Positions 52,473 to 60,288 of a DNA stretch of 64,000 bases are shown here, one piece after another. Position numbers and translations under genes: made by a program. Below the pieces are notes generated by a model. That model was not told the origin of the DNA, did no database searches, and was given only the letters and a program-made list of their open reading frames with translations. Positions within the stretch are counted from its first letter, which is position 1, and each line of letters opens with the position of its first letter. Source of the DNA: Candidatus Bathyarchaeota archaeon (GTDB lineage: Archaea > Thermoproteota > Bathyarchaeia > Bathyarchaeales > Bathycorpusculaceae). Where the stretch lies: NCBI GenBank assembly GCA_026014745.1, contig JAOZHS010000002.1, forward strand, positions 620,001 to 684,000. The letters are read 5' to 3'.

Positions 52473-52548
52473 TTGAAAAGGCTGGTTATTTAGCGACAAA
52501 CTGTGGACGGGCGACGGTTACGAAATTTTGAAGGCGCTTAAGTTTTAA

Positions 52549-52635
52549 GGTACAGGGGCGGGATTCGAGAACCCACATTTTGTTGGCGATATAGCCAGTT
52601 TCCCTTTATGCAGCTTCCTTCCCCTTTTTACTATA
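52549..52635 (-). pseudogene. degenerate tRNA-like 3' end (oldest attachment-site remnant)
   Basis: On the minus strand the stretch ends like a tRNA T-arm and acceptor ('GGTTC...CGAATCCCGCCCC...') but has an extra base in the T loop and no matching 5' half. Its further part resembles the fragment at 53212, including TGGCxATxTxGCCA. It is not a functional tRNA. Confidence 0.5.
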
Positions 52636-52686
52636 GCACAAATCGATGAATAATATTTCAAAATGGACTAGAATAACTATTGCCTA

Positions 52687-53136
52687 TCAAACCAATACCT
52701 TTCTTAATACTACCATGTCCTTAAGTTGAATTCCTTCTTCGTAAATTGGCTCTGAATAATTGTCAACAAAAAAGTTCTCCCTAGCGCCAAACAACTCGAA
52801 CCCTTCTTTACGATAAAACCGCAATATCGCTGAAACGTCTCCCGTTCCCACGACAATTGCCTTGAACCCTTTTTCCTTCGCTCTAATTGTCGCATCTCTC
52901 AGCATTAGTCTGCCGAATCCTCTTCCTTGACAGTTGGCAGCAACAGCAATATTTTTTATCTCAATCTCATCGCTGCTGATTGCTTGAAGCACGAATACAC
53001 CAATGATATTGTCATTTTGCTCCAAGACGTAAATGTCAGAGTTGAAAATGTACCTCTTTATTGCTTCCTCGGTTGGGTCTGCAAGAAGTAACAAGTCGAA
53101 AGGTATCTCTTCATCCTTGCCAAGTTGCCTTATCAT
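52687..53136 (-). CDS. GNAT family N-acetyltransferase
   Basis: About 149 residues from the internal ATG at 53136 (MIRQLGKDEEIPFDLLLLA), which fits the family's usual N-terminus; the frame runs on through ATG 53160 to TTG 53187. 'VLEQNDNIIGVFVLQ', 'EIEIKNIAVAANCQGRGFG' (acetyl-CoA-binding loop Q-x-x-G-x-G/A, here QGRGFG) and 'IVVGTGDVSAILRFYRKEGFE' are the ordered GNAT motifs. It transfers acetyl from acetyl-CoA to an unknown amine. It occupies the leftmost module of the tRNA-Leu-anchored island, between two degenerate tRNA remnants. Confidence 0.87.
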   Translation of the reverse strand: MIRQLGKDEEIPFDLLLLADPTEEAIKRYIFNSDIYVLEQNDNIIGVFVLQAISSDEIEIKNIAVAANCQGRGFGRLMLRDATIRAKEKGFKAIVVGTGDVSAILRFYRKEGFELFGARENFFVDNYSEPIYEEGIQLKDMVVLRKVLV

Positions 53137-53211
53137 CTGTTTTTCTAATCCCTTTTTCATGTCATTATGCTTATTAGAATTTGACAATAGGTATGAAAAG
53201 GTTTTTCGATT

Positions 53212-53300
53212 TGGTGCATGGGGGTGGGATTCGAACCCCTAACACGCTGGCGACATCGCCAATTCTCCTTATTCTACGCAACCACTTTCCTTTTTTTAAG
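53212..53300 (-). pseudogene. degenerate tRNA-like 3' end (attachment-site remnant)
   Basis: Reads TGGTGCATGGGGGTGGGATT on the plus strand, nearly the same as the 3' end of tRNA-Leu at 57227 (including encoded CCA), but the T-stem pairs badly and there is no 5' half. The region up to about 53300 aligns by eye with the fragment at 52549. Interpreted as an older integration scar. Confidence 0.6.
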
Positions 53301-53467
53301 CAATTAGAAAACATATGAACCTTTGGAGCGGCGAATCCGATGGGATATGCTCCCAGTTCTCAGAGGTGACATCTCCAGCCAATCTTTTTTTGGAATTTCT
53401 ATTCTTGATCTGTTCTTAGACTTTGCTGCGGTAGGATGGCAATTTAACCAGAAACAGGGAATTAGGC

Positions 53468-53659
53468 CTATTCGAAGATGAATAATTCATCAATCGTTGT
53501 ATGTAAAGTTTTTGCGATATCATACGCTAGCTTGAGCGAGGGATTGTAGTTTCCTTTTTCTATGAAGAGTATGGTTTCTCTTCGCACTCCCACCTTTTTA
53601 GCGAGGTCTTCCTGTGTTAGGTCGTATCTTGCCCTCAATTCCTTTATTCTGGTCCGCAT
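53468..53659 (-). CDS. XRE/Cro-type helix-turn-helix regulator
   Basis: 63 residues, almost purely HTH_3: '[20 protein letters not shown]' is the first helices and '[24 protein letters not shown]' the recognition helix and scaffold. This compact form, next to a DUF2178 membrane protein, is a common archaeal/bacterial pair. It starts at an ATG five bases after the DUF2178 stop, so it is the last gene of a three-gene minus-strand operon. Part of the middle island module, bounded by two tRNA-like sites. Confidence 0.93.
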   Translation of the reverse strand: MRTRIKELRARYDLTQEDLAKKVGVRRETILFIEKGNYNPSLKLAYDIAKTLHTTIDELFIFE

Positions 53660-53664
53660 TGCTG

Positions 53665-54009
53665 TTATGGTTCTCCTTTTCTGCCAAAATACAATCGAAG
53701 CACAATAAAGGATAACGCGGAAACCAGGAGTGCAGCTATCAACGGGTAGCCTGCTTCGATTTCAGGCATTCCAAATAATTCTTTTCCAACGAAAGTAATC
53801 CACAGGTATGCTAAGATGAAGTATTGGCATATGAACATCGCGTAGTATGCCGCTTTCCCGTTTAGCTTCTGAGTTCTTTCATCCTTTAACGGAAAACCAG
53901 ACTTTTTTTCTTTGATCATAGCGCGCGTTTTCCAAAGCGCTAAAACGCCGATTAGAATAATCAATACAAGTATTCCAATGCTTACGATGGGCCAAATGAA
54001 ATCAGCCAC
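53665..54009 (-). CDS. DUF2178-type membrane protein
   Basis: 114 residues with three hydrophobic helices: about 5-27, 58-75 and 86-105. The charged segment after the first helix, '[22 protein letters not shown]', with the DERT motif, is characteristic of DUF2178 proteins, which usually lie next to small XRE regulators as here. Function unknown; probably a membrane-signal/regulator pair. The start overlaps the preceding gene by eight bases. Confidence 0.82.
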   Translation of the reverse strand: MADFIWPIVSIGILVLIILIGVLALWKTRAMIKEKKSGFPLKDERTQKLNGKAAYYAMFICQYFILAYLWITFVGKELFGMPEIEAGYPLIAALLVSALSFIVLRLYFGRKGEP

Positions 54010-54241
54010 TCAACACACCTCTATTTGATGTTTTGTTTTTTGATGATATGGATGCAAATGTAGCACCAGAAGTGCCGATCAAGCCAATTCCGACTATTCC
54101 TATAACAGTTGCAATGCCAGTATGCTTTTCTCCTAAGAGTGCATCTCCGAAAGCCATCAATACAGCTCCCGTCAAGCAAATTGCCAACCCCAGCGCAAAG
54201 ATTGCTATCGCATATTTTCTCATTTTTTCAATCTCCGTCAT
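54002..54241 (-). CDS. small two-helix membrane protein of the XRE/DUF2178 operon
   Basis: 79 residues: 'MTEIEKMRKYAIAIFALGLAI' with helix 1 (about 9-30), then helix 2 (about 42-64, 'VIGIVGIGLIGTSGATFA') and a polar tail. No family is recognised. It is the first gene of the three-gene minus-strand operon and overlaps the DUF2178 gene by eight bases. Confidence 0.7.
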   Translation of the reverse strand: MTEIEKMRKYAIAIFALGLAICLTGAVLMAFGDALLGEKHTGIATVIGIVGIGLIGTSGATFASISSKNKTSNRGVLSG

Positions 54242-54293
54242 TTATTTCACATATTATGTTATGTTTAAAACGCTTTAAGTTAGATATATGTAA

Positions 54294-54431
54294 CATCAGG
54301 TATTTAACTGTTCTCGCTGCATCTCAAAAGCTGCGAAAACTCAGAAAGACATCTACCGCTTAGTCGAAGCAGGATTTGAATACGTTACCGAATTTGAAGG
54401 CCCAAAAATCCTTCGAAAAACAAAGCTATAG
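54294..54431 (+). pseudogene. tyrosine-integrase C-terminal remnant
   Basis: A 45-codon open stretch with a stop at 54429-54431 and no upstream catalytic part. From 'ISKAAKTQKDIYRLVEAGFE' to 'YVTEFEGPKILRKTK' it matches, from memory, the conserved tail of archaeal XerC-like tyrosine integrases ('YISKVAKT..E...LIEAGFEYV...G.K.FRK'). The catalytic R..HxxR..Y core is missing, so it is inactive. It ends 52 bp before the tRNA-Leu attachment copy at 54484, where an integrase would be expected. Confidence 0.65.
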
Positions 54432-54483
54432 TCTGCAAAACATAAGTAACCGTCGCGGGACAATAGACCTGCCTATTTATTTA

Positions 54484-54540
54484 TGGTGCAGGGGGTGGGA
54501 TTCGAACCCACGAACGCCTACGCGAAAAGGGTCTAAGTCA
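54484..54540 (-). repeat. attachment-site duplicate: 3' part of tRNA-Leu
   Basis: Positions 54484-54525 are identical over 42 bp to 57227-57268, i.e. the CCA end, acceptor 3' strand, T-arm and part of the variable arm of tRNA-Leu(UAG). Similarity continues with small losses through the anticodon region (GGGTCTAAG versus GGGTCCTAAG), then stops; the 5' half is absent. This is the classical attL/attR pattern of integration at a tRNA 3' end. Confidence 0.85.
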
Positions 54541-54578
54541 AAAAACTGAGTCCTTAACTTTTGAAAAGATGCTCGGAG

Positions 54579-56990
54579 TCATTTGAGTAAACGCTGCAAA
54601 ATGACGTATGCTGCCTTCTTATCTAATGGGTCGTTCCCGTTTCCACATTTAGGCGAGTAAATGCATGATGGGCAACCATCTTTGCATTCACAGGTCTCAA
54701 TCAACTCAAACGTTTTTTCAAGTAAGGGTCTTATGTTTGAATAGAGGTTTTCTGAAATACCAATTCCCCCCTCAAAACCATCGTAAATAAAAATTGTCGG
54801 TTTTCCCGTGTCCACATGTACGGCTGTTGACAATCCACCTATATCCCATCGGTCACACATTGCAAACATTGGCGCCATCGCAATAATCGCATGTTCAAGA
54901 GCATGCAACCCACCGTCAAAATTCAAGCCAGCCTCTTCAATTTCTTCTCTGACCTGCTCAGGAACAGTAAACCACATACCTACCGTTGAGAAAGACGAAG
55001 AGGGCAAATCAAGCGTATGCTTTTTGAAAATTACATCATTAGCTTTTACTACATATGAAGGATAATTTTCAGTGATTGTTAATTCGCCCAAAGTCGTTTT
55101 GAATGTTTTTTGTGTTTCCTCCAATGTCTTCTTGATTGCTACTTCGACGGTTTTTTGTGTTTCAGTATAATAGTTGGTGCTCTCTTTCCGAACCGTTGCA
55201 GTACAATTTTCGAGGTTTAGTTCTTCTGAGCGGTAGGTTTCGCCCTGATGTAGCAGAATTGCCCCCGCATGGGTTTCTTCATAAGCCTTGTTTAAGGGAA
55301 GCGTTTCAAGAACATACCCATTGCAGAGCACCTTCACGGTTTTTCCGCTGATGCTTTCGAGGTTAACAACTCTGGTTGCCCGCTCCAGCCCAGAGTAAAC
55401 CCAGCCTTGAGCGGTTTTTTTAAGAAGGTCTTTTTCTGAAAGTGCGTGTATGCTTTCTTTGAAGAGTTCTGGAAAGAATTTTTCGTCGGAATCGGTTAGG
55501 GGCAGCTCGTCAGCGGCGCACATAATGTGGCCTGAAGTGATTTGCCGATTATGCAGGTCAATAATTGCCTGCTCATGCGGTCTTTCAAAGAAGTCTTGGG
55601 GGTGCTTCATGAAGTACTGATCAAGCGGGTTCTGAAAGGCAACCAAGGTTACGGTTGAATCGTTTTTGCTTCTGCCTGCACGTCCGGCCTGCTGCCAGGT
55701 GGATATGACTGTCCCGGGATAACCCGAAATTATCACGGCATCCAATGAACCTATATCGATGCCGAGCTCTAGCGCGTTTGTTGAAACCAAACCGATCAAG
55801 TCCTTGGTTTTTAGACGATTCTCTATATCCCGTCGCTCTTGTGGAAGGTAGCCTGCCCTGTAGGCAGTTACTGCGCCGTATAGCTTGGGGTTTCTTCGTT
55901 TCAGGTCTTCTTTAGTCCATCGTGTTATAAGCTCAGCCATCTGCCGCGAAGTTGTAAAGCAAAGCGTTTGCAGGTTTTTCATGACGCTTACGGTTAGAAG
56001 GTCTTTAGTTTCTTGGTGCGTTGACCGGCGAACAGTTTTCTGTGGGTTCATGAACGGCGGATTCCAAAACACGAATGATTTTTTTCCTCTTGGGGAGCCA
56101 TCGTTTGAAATTATTTCAAAATCTTTTCCGGTTAGTTTCTTTGCGTGTTCCTGCGGGTTAGCTATGGTTGCTGACGAGAGTATGATTTGGGGGTCTGCAT
56201 GGTAAAAACTGCAGATTCTTAGCAGTCTTCGTAGAAGCATGGCTACGTTTGAGCCGAAAACGCCTCGATAAACATGCGCTTCATCAAGTATAATGTACTT
56301 TACGTTTTGGAAAAAAGACCGCCAAAGCGTATGCCAAGGCAAGTACAAATGCAAACCGTAAGGGTTAGTCAAAATTATCCTCGAATTCTCCCGTATAGAT
56401 GCCCGTTGCTCTTTTGGTGTGTCGCCGTCATAAACGTTAGAATCCACTTTGATGCCGGTGCCCATCTCGATTTCTTGTAAAACTTTGAGTTGATCATTTG
56501 TTAGGGCTTTTGAGGGGTAAATGTAGAGCGCTGTTGCTTTTTTGTCGTTTGTGAGGGCGTCAAAAACAGGGATATTAAACGCCAATGTTTTTCCTGAAGC
56601 CGTCTGGGTGGCGATAATTACGTTTTTGCCTTGTCGGGCTTTGTTTATGGTTTCTGCTTGATGAGAATAGAACGTGATTTCCTTGTTTTGCAAGTAGGTG
56701 CTTATGTTTTCTGGAAGGGGTTTGTCCAACTCGCCATAGCATGCGTCTTGCGCAGGAATTATTTGAGTATGTGCAATAGGGGTTTGTTGAGTTTGCGTTT
56801 TTTGCGGGGTGGTTTCTTTTGAGGCGTTTACTGGTTTAGATTGTGACGGCTTACTGATTTGGGGAGGTCTGAAATTGCTTGGTCTGCTACCCCGCGTAAG
56901 AAAGGTGCCGCATTCTGTGCAGAATAAGCTCTGGGCGTATTCCTTTTGAGAGTGGGTTTTGCCACATTTTTTGCAGTAGTAAGTCGGCAA
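54579..56990 (-). CDS. MrfA/YprA-like DEAH-box helicase with C-terminal zinc domain (DUF1998)
   Basis: 803 residues. An N-terminal zinc ribbon 'YYCKKCGKTHSQ...LFCTECG' precedes a Pro/Gln-rich linker. Helicase core: 'ATQTASGKTLAFNIPVF' (Walker A), 'YIILDEAHVYRG' (DEAH), 'LSSATIANP' (motif III), 'GLVSTNALELGIDIG' (motif V) and 'TWQQAGRAGR' (motif VI). The C-terminal DUF1998-type domain ends with 'CECKDGCPSCIYSPKCG', the four-Cys metal site of MrfA. MrfA homologues remove mitomycin-type DNA damage with an MrfB exonuclease; no MrfB is nearby. It is the sole gene of the right-hand island module between the 54484 and 57227 tRNA-Leu sites. Confidence 0.93.
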   Translation of the reverse strand: MPTYYCKKCGKTHSQKEYAQSLFCTECGTFLTRGSRPSNFRPPQISKPSQSKPVNASKETTPQKTQTQQTPIAHTQIIPAQDACYGELDKPLPENISTYLQNKEITFYSHQAETINKARQGKNVIIATQTASGKTLAFNIPVFDALTNDKKATALYIYPSKALTNDQLKVLQEIEMGTGIKVDSNVYDGDTPKEQRASIRENSRIILTNPYGLHLYLPWHTLWRSFFQNVKYIILDEAHVYRGVFGSNVAMLLRRLLRICSFYHADPQIILSSATIANPQEHAKKLTGKDFEIISNDGSPRGKKSFVFWNPPFMNPQKTVRRSTHQETKDLLTVSVMKNLQTLCFTTSRQMAELITRWTKEDLKRRNPKLYGAVTAYRAGYLPQERRDIENRLKTKDLIGLVSTNALELGIDIGSLDAVIISGYPGTVISTWQQAGRAGRSKNDSTVTLVAFQNPLDQYFMKHPQDFFERPHEQAIIDLHNRQITSGHIMCAADELPLTDSDEKFFPELFKESIHALSEKDLLKKTAQGWVYSGLERATRVVNLESISGKTVKVLCNGYVLETLPLNKAYEETHAGAILLHQGETYRSEELNLENCTATVRKESTNYYTETQKTVEVAIKKTLEETQKTFKTTLGELTITENYPSYVVKANDVIFKKHTLDLPSSSFSTVGMWFTVPEQVREEIEEAGLNFDGGLHALEHAIIAMAPMFAMCDRWDIGGLSTAVHVDTGKPTIFIYDGFEGGIGISENLYSNIRPLLEKTFELIETCECKDGCPSCIYSPKCGNGNDPLDKKAAYVILQRLLK

Positions 56991-57226
56991 CTTTTTTCCG
57001 ACTACAATCTCTTATGTTATTATAAAAGCGCTATTGCCAAAATCAGCTTTTTACACATTCAACCACTGGAGGCGGCAATGTTTCATGATGATCTACCTGT
57101 TTAAAAAAATTTAATATCGAATATTGAATAGTGAACGGTCTACTTTATGCAACATATTCCTCGTGGAGAATTTATCTTTCATAATGCGGGGCAAGGGCTC
57201 TTCTATTCAAGATTAGAAAATCAGAT

Positions 57227-57314
57227 TGGTGCAGGGGGTGGGATTCGAACCCACGAACGCCTACGCGATAGGGTCCTAAGCCCTACTCCGTTGACCTGGC
57301 TTGGAGACCCCTGC
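57227..57314 (-). tRNA. tRNA-Leu (anticodon UAG), CCA encoded
   Basis: Minus strand. Acceptor GCAGGGG (5' end 57314) pairs with CCCCTGC; the 3' end is A-CCA at 57227-57230, so CCA is in the genome. D-arm 'CCAAGCCAGGTCAACGG', anticodon stem TAGGG/CCCTA with loop CTTAGGA (anticodon TAG), long variable arm (CGCGTAGGCG) as in class II tRNAs, and T-arm GTGGG-TTCGAAT-CCCAC. It is the intact end of the island; its 3' end is duplicated at 54484. Confidence 0.95.
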
Positions 57315-57467
57315 ACACGTTGCCAAAGAAAAATAGCGCACTGCCTAATATTTATTTAATCAAAAAAAGCACCAACAAATCGCCAAACACCACTTTTTAG
57401 CTAAAATGCGTCTTGCGACTTCAAGGCAACAGATGTTTTAAATTTGTTTTCTCGCATTATTGATGGT

Positions 57468-58691
57468 ATGGTTTTTGAGGGTTTTTTCCAGTGGCTAGGC
57501 AGCTTAACCATCTGGGATTTTATTCTAATCTTTTGGCTATTCCTCCTTGTTGACGCCGCCCGAACCATCGGTAAACCCATCATTTTGTTACTCCACAAAC
57601 CATTCGAGAAAAAACCCAACGCCGTCTCTATCTATAGACCCAAAATTTCAATCATTATCCCCGCCCATAACGAAGAAGCCGTGATCGTGAAATCAATCAA
57701 ATCTGCCTTAGACGCGGACTACCCCAACAAAGAAGTAATCGTGGTCGACGACGGTTCCAAAGATAGAACCTATCAGTTGGCAAGTTTTTTTGCCGCAAAT
57801 GGCTCCATTAAGCTGGTTCACCGGGAAAAGTCAAGCGGAAGCAAAGCCATGGCGCTAAACTATGGTATCCTGTTCGCGTCTGGCGACGTGTTAGTCATGG
57901 TTGATGCTGACACGCTCATTGCACATGATGCACTCAACAAACTTGTTGCTACTTTAGATGAACCCGACGTGAGCGCTGCTTCAGGAAACGTTCGCATCCT
58001 CGGCGGAGACAGAGGCAAACGAAACCTCTTGGTTCGCCTCCAGGAATATGAGTATTTTGTTGCCTTCGATTTGGGACGCCGTTTCAGCTCCCTTATTGGA
58101 ACCATGATTATTATTTCAGGCGCGTTTGGCGCTTTCCAAAGCAAAGAACTCAAGACACTGGGGCGATATGACAAGGACACTATCACTGAAGACTTTGATT
58201 TAACCATAAAACTACGCAAACTGCACAAAAAATTGGTCTATGTAGACGATGCGGTTTCATACACCATCGCTCCAGATTCTTGGAGGGCTTGGAGAACCCA
58301 GAGGATACGTTGGACTTACGGGGAAGCCGAGACCATTTGGAAACATAGAAATCTGTTTCGCCGCAAAGGCTTTGAACGGCGCTCAGTTTTAGCCCTCTAT
58401 GACATGTTATTTAACGATGTAGTTTTGCTTGTGCTTAGGGCAGCTTGGTTTGTTAGCTTATTATTTATTTTTTCGTATACCATTCTTTACGTTTTTATTC
58501 TTATGTTCGTGATGTATTTTTTACTCGAGTTTTTTTCCGTGATTTTGGGCGCAGTCATATCGGGACACAAAAGTAACCTGAAATATTTACCGCTGGGACC
58601 CGTGATGGTTCTGTTTTATCGTCCCTACTATGCAATTGTGCGGTCTCGGGCTTTCCTGAAGTGGATGCTCAAAAAACCAACAGCTTGGTAA
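57468..58691 (+). CDS. family 2 glycosyltransferase, membrane-bound (BcsA/HAS-like)
   Basis: About 407 residues from the ATG at 57468; a TATA-like GTTTTAAATT about 28 bp upstream points to a leaderless transcript, so the TTG at 57444 is less likely. One N-terminal helix, then the GT-A domain: 'ISIIIPAHNEEAVIVKSI', 'VIVVDDGSKDRT', 'MVDADTL' (DxD), 'TITEDFDLTIKL' (TED) and 'QRIRWTYGE' (Q-x-x-R-W). Three C-terminal helices. Such processive or poly-sugar synthases transfer sugars from nucleotide donors to form an envelope polysaccharide; the product is unknown. Directly convergent with the KaiC-like gene (one base apart). Confidence 0.92.
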   Translation: MVFEGFFQWLGSLTIWDFILIFWLFLLVDAARTIGKPIILLLHKPFEKKPNAVSIYRPKISIIIPAHNEEAVIVKSIKSALDADYPNKEVIVVDDGSKDRTYQLASFFAANGSIKLVHREKSSGSKAMALNYGILFASGDVLVMVDADTLIAHDALNKLVATLDEPDVSAASGNVRILGGDRGKRNLLVRLQEYEYFVAFDLGRRFSSLIGTMIIISGAFGAFQSKELKTLGRYDKDTITEDFDLTIKLRKLHKKLVYVDDAVSYTIAPDSWRAWRTQRIRWTYGEAETIWKHRNLFRRKGFERRSVLALYDMLFNDVVLLVLRAAWFVSLLFIFSYTILYVFILMFVMYFLLEFFSVILGAVISGHKSNLKYLPLGPVMVLFYRPYYAIVRSRAFLKWMLKKPTAW

Positions 58692-58692
58692 C

Positions 58693-59958
58693 CTACGCGG
58701 GGTTGTAACTTGGCTGCATCGCTTCCTGTTTGCCCTTATCGGTTAATTCGTAGCTGAATTGGGTTTGCAATTTTCCCTCGTTTAGATCGAATTGTTCTCG
58801 GCATTGAGCACAAACAAAAACAATTTTTGGAATCGAGAAGAAGTGCTTATTGCTGCAACGGTAGCCGACACCTACTCTTCGGTAATCTACTCCTAACTGT
58901 TTCAATTCCTTGTTGCATTTTTCACAGAAAAGCGTGTCTCCACGGGTAAATTTGCCCTCAAAATCTACATTGCCGCATTTGAAATGTTCTATTATGTAGC
59001 CTTTTTCGTGGACACGACTTTGGCATTCGGGGCATTGCAGGAAAAATTCAAGCGCCAGCGAGTTACAATTAGGACAGTATATAGTTGAGCAGCTAGGCGT
59101 TTGGGTTACGTTGTTGGCTTTTATTAGGGGCTCCATTTTTTGAGGTAACTCTTCAGCTATGTAGCCAGTGTCATATGAGGGAACTAAACTCAGGGTAGGA
59201 ACCGATTTTAGAACTCTCACGTCAGACAGAACGCTGAGTAAGGGAACTTTTACAACCTCATCGTTGCCTACTTCAGATGGCGGCACTTTGAGAAAGATTT
59301 TTCCGTCTTTTCCAGCGGACACTATAAGGACATCGTTGTGTTCATGTTCGAAGTTTGCTACAGTTACAACCCCGTCTTTGAAGACAATGTTTCCATCGGA
59401 GTTTGTCATTACAGAATCTGTTTCCGCCATCTGTTTGTACATGGCTCCAACGATTATGAGGTTGAAGGCTCTACCCAACAGTTTGATTTGCCTCACGAAA
59501 TCGTAGGCTTCCTTTGAATTCATGTTCAGAGTCAAAGTGGTAAGGGTATCGATAATTATGAAACCATTTTTGATCCAATCCAAAAAGGGACCGAGTGTAT
59601 TTATCAACATATCTGGCGTGTACTCTATGGCTTGAAGTGTCGGGCTTTCAATCAGAGCGTTTTGGCTATAGGTAAAGAGGTCAACAAAAAATAGGCTATA
59701 GTCACGGTCGTAAGCATCAATGTCTAAACCCAATCGTTTGAATTGTTTTTTGGTTTCGGCTGCGGGGCGATCTAAACAGACATATAAGCCCTTTAAGCCT
59801 TTTTGAAGAAAGTTACAGATCATTTGAAGAAGAAAATTGCGTTGGCTAAGGTTTGATTGACCGCTGATGCAGATACAAGAAGGAGAGACGATTCCTTCGT
59901 CCAAAAGTTTGTCAAGTTCAGGGAAACCCGTCGGCACATGTTCCAACTGTTTCACCAT
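58693..59958 (-). CDS. KaiC/RadA-like protein with degenerate P-loop and C-terminal zinc ribbons (TackOD1-like)
   Basis: 421 residues. 'VPTGFPELDKLLDEGIV' is the KaiC opening, but the P-loop reads 'ISGQSNLSQRNFLL' without the GK[T/S] lysine, so ATP hydrolysis is doubtful. A Walker B-like 'GFIIIDTLTTL' remains. After a linker (about 240-285) the last 130 residues hold at least four CxxC pairs ('YCPNCNS', 'QCPECQS', 'FCEKCNKEL', 'VCAQCREQF') with 'LGVDYRRVGVGYRCSNKHFF'. This resembles the TackOD1 output domain of TACK archaeal signalling proteins (from memory). A regulatory role, sensing or binding nucleotides without turnover, is inferred. Confidence 0.8.
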   Translation of the reverse strand: MVKQLEHVPTGFPELDKLLDEGIVSPSCICISGQSNLSQRNFLLQMICNFLQKGLKGLYVCLDRPAAETKKQFKRLGLDIDAYDRDYSLFFVDLFTYSQNALIESPTLQAIEYTPDMLINTLGPFLDWIKNGFIIIDTLTTLTLNMNSKEAYDFVRQIKLLGRAFNLIIVGAMYKQMAETDSVMTNSDGNIVFKDGVVTVANFEHEHNDVLIVSAGKDGKIFLKVPPSEVGNDEVVKVPLLSVLSDVRVLKSVPTLSLVPSYDTGYIAEELPQKMEPLIKANNVTQTPSCSTIYCPNCNSLALEFFLQCPECQSRVHEKGYIIEHFKCGNVDFEGKFTRGDTLFCEKCNKELKQLGVDYRRVGVGYRCSNKHFFSIPKIVFVCAQCREQFDLNEGKLQTQFSYELTDKGKQEAMQPSYNPA

Positions 59959-60113
59959 CAATTTTTAGCAGAGTTTAGAGATAAATCTTACTATGCTCAA
60001 AAGATACATGAGTTGCTGATGGGAATTTGGTTTTTTCAGCGTGTTTACGGTGAGAGGGAACCGTAAGCTCTTTATTTACTATCGTAATTGTTTTGGGGGC
60101 AGAGAAGAAATTT

Positions 60114-60190
60114 GCCTTCGTAGCCTAGCCCGGTGGGGCGTTACCTTGGTAAGGTAATGGTCGCGGGTCCAAATCCCGCCGAAGGCTCCA
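60114..60190 (+). tRNA. tRNA-Thr (anticodon GGU), CCA encoded
   Basis: Acceptor GCCTTCG pairs with CGAAGGC; D-arm 'GCCTAGCCCGGTGGGGC'; anticodon stem TTACC/GGTAA with loop TTGGTAA (anticodon GGT); T-arm GCGGG-TCCAAAT-CCCGC; discriminator T and encoded CCA (60188-60190). Confidence 0.95.
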
Positions 60191-60288
60191 ATTCTACCTC
60201 ATTTTGCAAGGCAGGTTTATCCCATACCGTGCGTCTGAAATGGTTGGCATAAAAATTCTTAAGAGCCCACAAAGGAAACAAGAATCTG

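Noticed and set aside
52473-52548. Short frame with 'WLFSDKLWTGDGYEILKALKF' in the gap after the double-propeller gene
   Set aside because: Only about 24 codons between stops and no recognised similarity; could be a remnant of an island gene but unsupported.
53033-53242. Plus-strand frame ending in ...GAWGWDSNP
   Set aside because: Antisense to the GNAT gene and its tail reads through the tRNA-like scar at 53212.
53301-53467. 34-codon ATG frame 'MNLWSGESDGICSQ...' beside the XRE gene
   Set aside because: No ribosome site or similarity; lies in scarred island DNA where chance frames are expected.
57147-57359. Plus-strand 70-codon frame reading ...GAGGGIRTHERLRDR...
   Set aside because: It runs through the tRNA-Leu gene on the opposite strand; the GGGIRTHE phrase is the usual false translation of a tRNA 3' end.
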